A stretch of 62,000 bases of DNA from Acanthaster planci (lineage: Eukaryota > Echinodermata > Asteroidea > Valvatida > Acanthasteridae): the NCBI RefSeq assembly GCF_001949145.1, contig NW_019091365.1, forward strand, positions 2,951,407 to 3,013,406, read 5' to 3'. Below are positions 35,501-48,200 of the stretch, piece by piece. The notes under the pieces were generated by a model, which was not told the DNA's origin, did no database searches, and was given only the letters and a program-made list of their open reading frames with translations. Position 1 is the first letter of the stretch, and each line of letters starts with the position of its first letter. A program made the translations under genes and the position numbers.

Positions 35501-38500
35501 TTTTAAAAAAAATGGCGTGGTTTATCCCCTTTAGGAAGCAAAGTAATAATACCGAGCTGTTGAGTTACAGAAAGGTTACCAGTATCATACCCGAAATTGA
35601 AAGACCGCAAAAGAAACCGTAATAAATCAGAGAAGAAAAATTCGTAGAATTCAAAAGTAAATCCATCTGAACCTGGAGACTTGCCGTTTGTTTTCTTCAT
35701 GAGTCAGCGGTCTGCACAATTTATAATGCCATTTATGTTTACCATGCTCGCATTTACAGCACTCACGAGACATTTTATTTAATTCATTACATCGTATACA
35801 TTTAACGCATAATTCGACATTGTCTTTAATTTTAAACGAATCCAAATATCTTTCCTTTCGGTATCTGTTGCTAATTCTGGTCTCCATCTTCAAATTTTGG
35901 TAATATTTGAATATATTGATCAATTTTATTGAAGACAACGGTTTGGTATTTAAAATCAACTTGCTAAATTTAACATCCCGCAAATGTTTTTTTATGGATT
36001 CCCTTTCGCAGTCGGGACAGCATCATTCTCTTCCAAACATTGTTCAAAACTGTTTCGATCTTTGCGATAAAATATCGCAGTCCAGGCAATATTTTCTCTG
36101 TAATCTTTCAGCAGCGAGTTGTATTTTTTTGAGTTAATAGCCAACAACTGTGTAAGTCGTGCCTGCCAGTGAACGCCATTTGGCTTAATGTACATGTGTT
36201 GCTGCCTCTTGATCTCTTGCGATATTTAATAAATTGATCACACGCGCAATCATCCACGTGTATTTACGCCGTCAAAAGCTTTTTGGTACAAGTTGATCAC
36301 TTCATTCAAGTCTAACTTTTATCGATCTAAATCTCACAAATAAACATTTTCGTCTGTAAATATCTACAACATTTTTAAATAAGTCTTGTTTTCAAACAAC
36401 GTCGGACAAATTATTAACATCGCTTCAAACGCGAACCTTAGTTTTTAATAAAATTGCCTGTTTCCACCGTCAACAGCGCGTCCATTACCAAAAACACATA
36501 CATCATCAACGGCCCGGCGGTTTCTGCCTCGTGTTCCATTTGAATCGATATGTCACCACCTCCGCCCAATGGCCGCCCCAATCCGTGTGCCGAATTGTCA
36601 TCAGAGCTTCTGAAATCGAGCCACAAACCGTATTTATCTTTCAAATAACCACCCATGTCAACGCCTGTCAGATTTAACTCTTTGACGACCGCTCGACCCG
36701 ATTCCGTTTCCAAATCGCCATGGTACTCGGAATTTCGGTAAAATGCTGGTACTCAAGTAATCCCTGTGAATATAGCTGATTCGGTTTACCCTCGACCGCT
36801 ATGCTAGTTTTCGTGATATGTGGATTATAAAATCGTTGTAGGTTATTTACGGTTGGATCTTTAAACAAGATCAAAAGACCTTTCAAGCTTTTAATCTTCT
36901 GATCTATGCTGATGTTCAACCGCGTCCCGATTTATTAACGGTCTGTTTCTTCCACGAATGATTCCGGTCGAATAAGTTGTACACGGGACCTTTATGTTTT
37001 TGTCGTAAAATTTCTGCCAAATCGCGATTGGTGACGACTTCATACTCTAACGTCAAGTCTGAAATGCTGTACTCTGCGGACGTGTCTGTACTTTTTACCA
37101 CCTTGTCGTGTGAATTAAAAGTCAACTGATACGTAAGAGGCTCTTTGAAACCCGATGAACCGTCAATAGCGATACGTCCAATGCAATCGCGTATCTGTTC
37201 TTGTAAGCGTCGGCGATCGCTTTGTCTTTGCCATCGTTGGCCCCTGCACTGCCGTCGGCTGCTCCCAGTCGCAACTTTGTCACGTTTTCGCGTTCCAACC
37301 CAAAATAGGCCATGTTTTCCGTCTGTGTCAAGGGCAGCCAATTGTCTTTAAAATGGTGAAATACACCCGCGTCTCGGTAACTCACGATCTTGTTACCCTG
37401 TAAACTTACGTTAGGTTCCGAGCGCCAATTTTGCGGTACCGGGCACCACCACGTCGTCCATCCCCAATGCTGGAAATTTGACATTTACAGTATGACCAGC
37501 AGCGATTTTACTGGGATTGTGCGCAATTTATATTTTACTTCCAGATTACAAACAAGAAATACAACGCAATTAACGATACAGCTGCCGCAAAAAATAAATC
37601 TTCATATTTGCCCAATAAATCGCGATTGTGGAAAGTTTTGTGCCTCATTTCTGCAAGCACTTCTTGGATCTCTAAAAGTATGTCAGAGTTGTGATTCACG
37701 TCGGCACGCATGTCGCCAAGCATGCTCTCTATATTTGTCTGATCCGTTTGAATTTGTTCCTACTGCTCTTTAACTTCAATCAACTTGTCTTTAACTTCTT
37801 GATCCATGTTTTAATATATGTATTTTAAAATGGCGAATGCTTTAATGATGGTTGGAGGAGCTATAGTAAATGCATTGGCATTTACAAGCTCCAATTTTTT
37901 GTTTAACAGTATAAGTCAAAAACGAGTGGACGGAGAGCGAAAGAGACATGATTTAGCCTAGGAGCAATTGCCGCAAGCGAATCAAGTCTGAGAAACTCGG
38001 CGAGTTCACATGTTGGACTTTTTTAAACGAACGAATGAGGCAAGAACGCGCGAGTCAACAGACCTTTGTCAATGTCGAAGAAGCGTTGCGTGCTTATGCG
38101 GAGTTGACCGGTGAAAGCGTGACGCCGTTGCCGCCGGAGCCCAAGTTGTCGGACTTTTACGTGCCTTCGGAAGATCGAAAGGTTCGCGAGTTGGTGTGGA
38201 TCTTGGGAGGGACTGCGTTGGTCGGTTTTTTGGCTTACCAGTTTAGTTAACTTTAGCTAGGTTTTGCTCAAGTTTAGTTAATTTTATTTTAAATGGATAA
38301 ATCAAAGCACAAAGGAAAGGACAAAGAATTTTCAAAGTTGTCTTACAGCCTAGGAGGCTACTGGAAAGGTGAAAGTGCCGTGAATCACGGGGGCAGACAA
38401 GTCGGTTACTAGAAACTGTTTAAGAAAGCAACCCGCCTGGCAAATCTATTTACCCGCCCCCGGTACATACCCAGGCCAACGACGTTGCAGTCTGAATCTG

Positions 38501-41500
38501 CAGTACCAAATGAGGCGCACCAATTGGATATATTATACTTACCCTAGGACCGCGCAAACCGTAAAACCTAAATACGCTTTAACCGTAGTTGACGTGGCTG
38601 CCAGATATAAAGAGGCCGAGCCGTTGACGAGTAAAACTTCTTTTGCCTTTTTCAAATTCTGTTCTTGCGTTAAAATGGAGTACATTTTCGGGCGTATGCA
38701 AACGGCTTCGGAAATAACTTGGCTGCCAAATTCGTCTTTCATTTTGCCCATGCCTTTTTTGTTTTTCGGATCGTAAAGTCGATGATCCGTAGGGCAATTG
38801 CTCAAATCGACTAACCCACGCTTTTTACGTAAGTAACCGTTTAAACCGTCGGTTTTAATCTGAACGAGTAAGCTGTCGGTGTCAGTGTATAATAAACATC
38901 CGATTCAAAGTCTGCTTTCAACTCGTAATAAAAGTCGTACATTAATGTTTTAGATAAGTCTAGCACGCTTACGCCGCAGTAAATTGGCTTATTCAACTTT
39001 GTTTTTGTGCAGTACATTTCAATAAACGAGAGATCGCACTTTTTAAACGGCGTCGTTGTTTAATAGTGTGGTTTAAAGTTAGTTTCTTGCACCTTTTGGC
39101 GTCTTGAAAATCTCTCAGCAAATGCCTGTCAATGCGGTATCTCACATTTTCCATCGTCTTGCCAAATACCTAATTGTTCGTCAATTTTAAAAAGTCCTTT
39201 TCGAAATCAGACTTGGCCACTTTTCGCAACTCGGTGATTTGTCGATGTAACGTTTCCTCCAAGGTGCTTGTCTATGGAAGTAACCCTTTCTTCGCTCGAT
39301 AGCAAATCATTTTGGTAGGCCGACAGCCATTTGTTGGGAACCGAAATGTTTTCGGGTGCCAGGGGAAAGTCGTTGTGTAATTCGTGCAACCGCTGCGGGT
39401 ACCGCTGTCCAAGGTGATTTCGAGCATATAGCCTTTCGAAGCTTTTGGTGAAAGTTTCGCAATGTACTCGGGAGAAAACTTGGTCTGACTGGAACTTTGT
39501 GACGGGTATTTAAACGGCTGACTCATGGCCCAACCAAATAGGCTATTTGCATCCAGATACATGATATAAGACGTCTGAATGTCTGGGTTATAGTCGGTTA
39601 AAGAAAGATTATTGGCTCTGGCAACACGCTTTGCCCCGATGCCGCCTCTTTTGGCTCTTTCGAAAAACAGGTGCTTGTCGATGTTTGTTAATAATTTAAG
39701 TTGAACTTCAGACTGTTTCAAAAGCCGCCCCACGACAGCCCCGGTGACGTGTAATAATTGGCCGGGTCTAAACCGTAATTTGTTTTGCAGACCTTTCGAA
39801 AGTTTTCAAATACGCAGGCCAACAACAGCTTGCCCGTTTCGACATAGAGTTCGTGGTAGTCTCAGTTGAACGTTTGCCACACATTTTGGGCTCGGAAATG
39901 TTCTTCTTTGCTTACGGTCTGCTGCTTCAATGAGCTATAAAAAGCGTCTAGAGGTAGTCGGTCGATTTCTTCGAATCGGCTAAAGGAGTCTATGTATTCG
40001 TAAGGGTAAATGCCCTTTTCTAAAAGCAGGTCCGTATATATTGTTTCGAAAATCTCTCGCAGAGCAGGTTAAAATCTTCTGAGAACAATTTTTAATACCT
40101 TTGAACGCGCGAGCACCTCGTATAATTAAATGCTCGTCGTATTTTTCCAAGTTGTGTAAGATCACCGGGACCGGCGTTTGATTGGGCACTACTCGGAGTT
40201 TCAGATTGCAATGGGCAGTTGCATGGCTCCGGTACTTACCCGTCACGTGGCAGTGATCGCAGACTTTTCTAAACTTGTTGATGGGCTTTTCGCAACTAAT
40301 GCAAATGTAGTCGCTGAAACCGCGGTCGTTTAAGGAACTAAAGGCCGGCTTTTTGCTTTTAGTTTTTGGTTCTGTTGGGATGGGACATTGACACTGTGGC
40401 TCTCTCGTTGGATAGATAGGTTCGTCGCAGATCTAGCAGACGTTGCATTTGTCGTGGCGTTTTTGCAACTCGTGCGACAAAGCGATGTGTTTTGGATCGG
40501 CAAATGTTTTGTTGAGAATATGTTGGCCCTTTATAGGTAATTCGACTTTGCAAGGCGCCGTGTCCATTCCTTGGCAATCTTCTTGGTGTTGGCCGAGTCG
40601 TCGTTCAGTTTGAAAGTGGGATAGGCAATTAAAACACCGATAAGATTTACCGTCGTAATTGTTGACGTCACCCATAAACCAGCAGTAATGACTCGTTTCA
40701 CCTCGGTTAAAATAAAGTAAATTGATCGGTTCGCCAATCTGTTTAGTTTTGTGGAGTACATAGACACCCACCTTACTCGTGTAACCGAATACGTTAATTG
40801 CCACATTGTTTTGTGATGGGTCGTGGAATTTGTGATGGGTTGTGGGAAAGTCCACTTTTGCAAAATTTAAGCCGTCGTCTGTAGTGTACGTCGAGGTGCG
40901 TTCCTCGTGCATTTTATAATCTGGATTGATTTCGAGTTGATTTTTGACGTTGTCTGAATATAATTTTAAAGCAGCTCTCAACGCCCAGCAAATGCACTGT
41001 TGGTCTTGTTCGTTTTGGACGTTAATGATCGCTTTCTTGTCTTTCAGTTTTTTAGGCAATGAAATGTAAGTTGCTCCTACCGGATTATATTTCACACGTT
41101 GATGTAAAACGTGACGACTTTGTAAAATACCCAACCCGTTCTGTTCTTGAGCTTCGACGTCTTCGAAATGTTTGTTATTTGTTGATTTAACGCGTTTTTG
41201 ACTTGTTTATAAATGACCGTGTTGTTGTTACTCGTAAACGTGAAAACACCGAGTTTAGTTTCAACTCCGGAAATTTCCATTTTGAACTTGACCTTGATTT
41301 GCCGTCTGCAACTTGAAAGAACCAATCTCTTTAAACTCGGTTCGCTTTTTCTTCTTTGTACTTTTTGTAAAAATCGAAAGTGTATCAAGTCGTCGGCAAA
41401 GAAAGTAGGCGTCAGTTCCCAGTTTCGGTAGTTGCCATTAAATCTTATTATTCTTCGGATGTTGACCTCCTCAATCGCTTCTGGTTTAATGTGTGATTTA

Positions 41501-42218
41501 ATCTCGATGATGAGGTCTTTTCGCAATACTTTGCCTTTTGCGCCAGTGGCCGTAAATGGTATGTTGTTGTCTTGGGCTATATGTAAGAGCTGACGATACG
41601 ACTGTCTCGTGAGATTTTTAAATTGTTGTTCGCTAGCTTGAATCTCTCGTATGAGTTCAGGTTTTCGTGTGACTTTTTTTACGAGGTGGCGGTAATGATA
41701 TCTTATGTTGTTTGACAAAGTCGGATAAAAATGATTTTTTTAAATAGGTTAAAATCCCGATAAAACAGGGCGACGTTGCGGTTTTGGTGGGGTATTCATG
41801 GTTTAATTTGTATATAGGTACTCATAAATTTAATTTCAATATTATTGAAGCCTCATTCTTCCGATTTGGGAGAATGGGTTTTTTGTTTTCGGTTTTGGGC
41901 CCCCTTTTGTGAGACGTTGTACGTCATAAAATCTATGATACAATGAAACTGCAAAAAAAGGTTTATTTTCTCATACATACCCCCATGCACAAGTTGCCTT
42001 CTCGAGTGCATGTGTCTTTTATCCTGCAGGAGCGCCTTGCCAAAGCCCACGGCTCACAGTGTGGTTTCTGCACTCCCGGTATGGTGATGTCTATGTACAC
42101 CCTGCTAAGGAACCGACCACAGCCTACTATGGAGGAGATTGAGAGCACCTTGGAGGGGAATTTATGTCGCTGCACGGGGTACAGACCCATTCTGCAAGGC
42201 TACAAGACATTCACCAAA
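29584..42218 (+). CDS. XDH: XDH-B exons 1-5: two [2Fe-2S] domains
   Basis: Exons 29584-29631, 32016-32071, 32451-32552, 32967-33075 and 42030-42218 encode about residues 1-168. Cluster ligands appear in [35 protein letters not shown] and [10 protein letters not shown], eight cysteines in all. Exon 3 starts after the third AG of a cagagag run and reads KKV, which fits the two-base leftover of exon 2. Exons 4 and 5 are separated by 8954 bp that include the Polinton. Confidence 0.91.
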
Positions 42219-45200
42219 GTAGGTCTGGTCCTTGCCATATTTGTTCTTGGATTTCAGTATAAACAATTTCTTGTTCTAATGAGCTGTCCTCATTGCTTTT
42301 TGTTTTATATAACAGCAACTTATATCAGGCCCTTATATGCCTCTCAATAAGGGTCAAAATATATTTATTTGCGCTGATTCAATGGCATGAACGGGGATGA
42401 AAGCCACCCAAAACTTGTCACAAAGAGTGATCAAACCTTGCCTTAATCAATGTAGACATTTCTTCAGTCGACATTAAGAATTATGAGCAATTCACTCCAC
42501 TATGCACAACTTAGTAAGGTGATCACGACGGCAAAATGGCTAACATTGTCCGTATATTGCGTGGTGTCTGTCATGCATCCAGACTGGCGGGCGATAAACC
42601 CCGTGGCACGGCAGGAAATTTTGTGGGAACACGCTCGCTTCAACACTGCGACAGCCAAAGACACAAAATAACAGAAGTTTCTTTTCAAAAGTTGCAAATG
42701 TATGTAGGAAAACCGTATACAAGCGTTTTAAAGTTTGTTCATAGGTGTTCTGTGAAGACAGAAAAGACAATAGGGTTTATTTTTCATCTTTTCAATTTTG
42801 TTTTCTGACCTGCCGATAAAAATGATAGGGTCGCGCCGGAAAATCAGGATCAGTCGGGAAATCGGAGTCAGAAGTGTTTTTTTGGGGGGAGGGGCTAACA
42901 GTTGAGTGGCGTTTTGTGAGGAAAATTTATGATAATTTCACAATCCACTTCATTTCTAAAAAGATGACAAGATATTATTAAAGGAACAAGAATTAATTAG
43001 CCCAAATTTTAAAACAAAATGAAGGGGTATGAAGTTTGTCTGGGAGAGTCAAAAGACAATACAGTGCTTAAGGATTACCTCTGCTGACCATAGACTGAGA
43101 TGCAATTGGGTCTAAACCATTGAAAGTTCCCAAGTTCTCAACCTAAAACCTGAATTCCCTCCGTAAACTTGAAAAGCCAATTAAGATGCTTCTTTAATCC
43201 TTTGGAGTGCTTGAGTTGTCCCTTTAACAGGCTCTGATTCAGACAAAAATTAGGATTTTTATTACCTCTGAATCATATTTGTCATTTAGTGAGCCATTGT
43301 GACTGCAGTACAAGGCAAGACCCTGATTTGGCATTGTTGGGTTTTACAGGATGAATGCTGTGGAGGGAATAACGCTACCTGCTGTATGAACGGGTCCAGT
43401 GATATCAAGGAACTCGAGGAAGGGGTAAAGCACTAATATTCTGAAGTATTAATGGGCTATCTTTCAGAAATAAGCTGTGCTTGTTGGCAACATATCAGTC
43501 GACACGTTTTTGGCTAGTTGAGTCTCGCTGCGACGATATTTAGACAATCGCTACCAATCAACACTAAGAAGAAAAGTCAACAGTAGCAAGGGTAGAAAAA
43601 AAAATCGACTTCTGCGACATGCTCCTGACGTGCATGAATCAACAGCAGTTGGTCTGATTGAATTGGCGATTAATTTGTTTCGAGATGTCACTTGTTCCGC
43701 GATCCTTTAGTGGTTGACTTACGGGGCAAGAGAATCTCATGTTAATCCAAGAGGGGCGGCTTTAAATGCTGTGAAACGTATTTGCTGAGGCTCTGCAATT
43801 TTTTTCACTGAGATCGTTTCAAAGAGCTTCCGGGCCTGGTGTGTATCGCCCCTCAAATGGTGTGGATCAAGTTTAGAAGCCCAAGCCCGTTCTTTAATTT
43901 TGCATCCACTTACTCCATGCATTTGCGTTTATTCTGATGGTTCCCCTCCTAACGTCTAGCTCATACTTGCCAGAATATTAGAGTCGGGCCAACAGGTTTT
44001 TTGTGTATATTGAAATCATCGTATCCAAGTGTTACTTTAAACCCCGTTTCAGCCGATATAGTAACGGGGAACCAGTTTATTCAAGGTTATTCAAGGAAGT
44101 GGTGACCTTTAGATAGGTCAAGGCCGGTCTGAATGTAAAGCTGTCTAGCTATGGCTTGAGGTTTTGCCATAAACGCACCACAGCGAGAATCCGTAGCCGT
44201 GAACAAAAGTATCTATTTTAGACCATGCCTAATTAGCGACTAAACGGTGACATTCCGACCGCTGTTTGTAATAGGTATCAACAACGATGTTTGACCCAAG
44301 CAAGTTCATTCCCTTAGACCCGTCCCAAGAACCCATCTTTCCTCCAGAGCTCATGGTAAGTAAACTTTGAACTCTGAACCGAGTGCCAGATGTTCTGTGC
44401 GTAGAAAACTTGGATTAAACGGAGTAAGAAGTTAAGAACTGTGTGTATGTAAGTCATGTCTTCCTGAAAAGACCGTAATTTGGAACACTGATATAAATCC
44501 CTGGAAACTTTGGTAGATGTCTAAACTGTACTGAAGCTATATACAGGTAACCTAAAAAAATAATCTTTAGACTTCCGTAAAGAAATAGAAACTGTATACA
44601 GTCAAACCTCGGTAATGATAGCACTGTTAATGCAATATTCTACTTATAACAAGGAATTCGTTCAGGTCTCGGTCCTTTAATTCCATTACTGATAATAGTC
44701 CAAATAACACCTTATCTAATGAGGTTCGACTATAGTTGTTACTGTCAAAACCCTGTTCGTTGATTCATTAAGTTCCACTGACCTACGGTGCCCCATACGT
44801 TTGAAACACAGGTAGTTCTAAGTCACATTGGAGGGAAAAGACCACATCTTTGTTGTGCAATTACGTTATATGTTTTAAAACAAAATCCAAGGGTAAAGAC
44901 TCACACCTGCTATGTTTGGGAGATGTGAGACAGCAAAGGGGAAAATGTACTGTATATGGATTTTGCATATGGACGTTTGGAACACTGAGGTACTATGTAG
45001 CAGTGGACCTACTGGGCTTAAATATATATGCTTTGTTACTCCAGATGTGTCCTTATCGAAGGTTGACAAAAAGCGCCTATTTCAAATTCGCAACGCCAAA
45101 CCGACTCTCTATATAATGCCTGCTGGTGATTGCTTTTGTTTGAAAGGGAAAGTTTATTATTTATTACATTCTTGTATATTTTGTACCACTGATGTACATA

Positions 45201-48200
45201 GTTTAATTTTCTCATGCTGTCAAGTAACTATTTTCTTGGTTTGACAAACCGAACTGTTACTTATTTCGATCTAATTCCTTCAGGTTACTTTGCAAGAAAC
45301 ATTCTGCAGACCCCTAAGATTCGTTGGTGGTCGGGTGACTTGGTATCGCCCCGTTACAATACAACAGCTGCTGGAACTGAAGACTATCAATCCTCAAGCA
45401 AAGATAGTTGCTGGCAACTCGGAAGTTGGTAAATTGTAAAGAATATTGTCTTTGGGGTAGATGGCTTTTTGAAACGTCATAACGACACAAAATCAGCATC
45501 CTGATATACGTTCATCGTGTCACCCAAACATGAAGTGTATTTGAAAACTATCGACAGATCAACAGTTTTATCATTAGAGGAAATTAAGGTAGGCCTAAAA
45601 TTTTATCCAATAATATGATTTTTGAAAAGATGATTTGAACAAAGAAATAGTTTAAACAAGAGAAAAATTCCTTCTCTTTTGATTATCTTATTTGTATACC
45701 TTTATTTGTCCTTGCGACGTGAAGGTGTTGAAGTGAAGTTTAAGAACCAATGCTACCCAGTTCTCATCGATGTCAATCACATCCCTGAACTGATAAGTGT
45801 CGAAGTGACCCAATCTGGAATCAGAATCGGTGCCGCTGTGTCGCTTACGAGAGTCAGTGACTACTTAAAGGAACTGATACAAAAAGAGTCAGGTAAATAA
45901 ATCTCGCAAGCTTCTAAATGTATATGTGTAATTATATTTAAACTTAGAAACCAACATATTGTCGTCTGTGTTGAAAGTTTGAACTGTTTACTAAACTTGA
46001 ATGTTTGCACACATTTTCCCCTCGCAATTAGAACATAAAACGCGCGTCTTTGCCGCCATTGTTGAGATGTTGCGGTGGTTTGCCGGACAACAAATCAGAA
46101 ATGTTGCGGTAAGTTTAAAAAGGCATCCGTTCATCCTTACTAACATAGTCTGCCTTTAAGCTTTCGAATGAATGCACTTTGCGTACACAGTTCCTTTGAT
46201 TTGTCCCAGCCGAACTTTTCGCCTATACCACTAAATTACAAACAATGGACCCTCGCAAATGCAGTAGATAGCATGAACTTCTGCCTTAAATTTCGAGTCG
46301 TATACATGTAGTTCTAATACAGTGCACACGCTGAAGGTACAGGTTTTTTTCTAAAAAAAGAGAAAGTGTAATATCCTGCAATTTTCCGTGAATGGGAGTC
46401 ATGTAATTTTTACCTGGATGTTTAAATTAATATTGAATGTTTTAATGACTGCCTTTTAGTGCATCGGTGGTAACGTAGCAACAGGAAGTCCAATTTCTGA
46501 CCTGAATCCACTCCTCATGACAGCTGCTTGCACTATTGAACTTGTTTCAAAATCAGGTAGGCCATCACTCCTAAAAAGTGGGTTAAACGAAATCTTGCTA
46601 ACATTTTACAAACATTTTCAGATTTGGTGTCCAGTTCCTTAGCATCAGTGTCTAATAGCTAAACAGTAACCACCAAAACGTATTCAGCATTTAAACTAGT
46701 TTAAAACTGATGGCAGGAAGTGTTCAGACCAGCACCAGTTTAATGGACAAGCACAGGTTTTTTGGCAGATGATCAGTCGCCACATTCACCCTTCAACAAG
46801 TAGACATGTTAAAGTAATAAGATTTCCTGTTTCAAAAAGATTTGATGAATTGTGGGATTTTCCCTTCCATTTTTGAGACTGAATGAATGGAAGAAATATG
46901 TGTTTTGTAGTCTTAATTTACTTCTCATTAATTAACATCAACACATTACAATTGTTTCCTGCTAGTTCAGCTCATATATTTTGTGGCACGGCTCACAACC
47001 TTTCATTTCGTAGACATTCAGGAAATAGCTCTGAAAAATACTGAAAATTCTGTTACCATCCCACGTTTCATGTAAGCACATTAACATATGCCGCATGCTG
47101 ACATTCACTGACATTATCAAACCAAACAGGTCAACGCACAGTGACAATGGACGGCAATTTCTTCACTGGATACAGGAAAAATGTTATTGGGGCTGAGGAA
47201 GTCATCTTGGCTATCAATGTGCCATTTACATCGGAGGTAAATTAATCAAAAAGCAATACAATAATTGTGATAGAATAATGTTAGTGACCTTGTCTATTTA
47301 AAAGGATCGTTGGTGCAAAGCTAAAATAAATCTTAAGCTAATCTATTTTTAAATCCATTTAATTGAAGTATTCATAAGTCGAAGCTATGATTGTTTTACT
47401 GAATCTTCCTTTTGACCATTCATTAGTTTCCATGAGAAACTTGATCATCCCTTTTGAACACAGAGCGGTCATTCTGCCTTAAACGTGTGGAAGTCTAGAC
47501 GTTCTGCACCTTTTGTATTGTGGTAAAATGGCGTCTGCAGTAAGGGGCTCGTCAAAAAGCTTAAAGGGTAGCTCCAATCAATTTGTTTTAAAACAGACTT
47601 CAAAATGCCCCTCTCTGTCTCTGTTAACCTTATTTTAAACTTTTGTAACACTGTTTTAAAGGGTATTTTGCTACGTTTTGACATTTTTGCCAAGTACTCC
47701 CATGTTCATGAGTAAAACAGTGACGTCATCCCAGAAAGAAAGTCTCAGTGCATATGTTGGTTTGCAACATTGGTTTGTACAAAAAAAAATTCTGCATTTT
47801 TGTAGATTTTGCTAGACTAATTTTTTCCTTTGCTGATTCACTGCCATTTTAGCATGAAAACATCAACACTACTCTCAGAAATGTTTTCAGTAAGTAAATT
47901 CTGGGCTCACAGTTTAAACAGAAAAACATATGCACTGAACTGTGTCTTCCCTGGATGACATCACAGCAACAGAGCCCTCAGTTGTCCAGGAAAGCATTAA
48001 TACTTTCAAAAGTTTTGATAAGTGAACTTTCATTGCATTTAATCAAATAGGAATATAACGTGTATGCATACCTTGGAGACGAGTACAAAGTTGTAGAAAA
48101 TTTGTTTCCAAGAAAAGTTCGTTGCAGCTACACTTTAAGTTCTTTCCAGTATCATAAGTGGAGTGCAAATTGCCATCGTTTTTGCGTTTCATTGGGACAG

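Larger units (their letters stand above)
33398..41917. mobile_element. Polinton/Maverick (adintovirus-like) relic in XDH-B intron 4
   Basis: An 8.5-kb insertion with inverted ends of 32 bp that match at 31 positions. Inside are hallmark genes: protein-primed family B DNA polymerase, retroviral-type integrase fragment, and a capsid gene with two small membrane-protein genes beside it. Established knowledge: this gene set defines Polintons, self-synthesising DNA transposons related to viruses. I could not find the packaging ATPase or the Ulp1-like protease, and nearly every gene has frameshifts or stops, so this is a dead, partly deleted copy. A GC-rich stretch (33230-33397) outside the left end may also belong to it. 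Confidence 0.88.
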
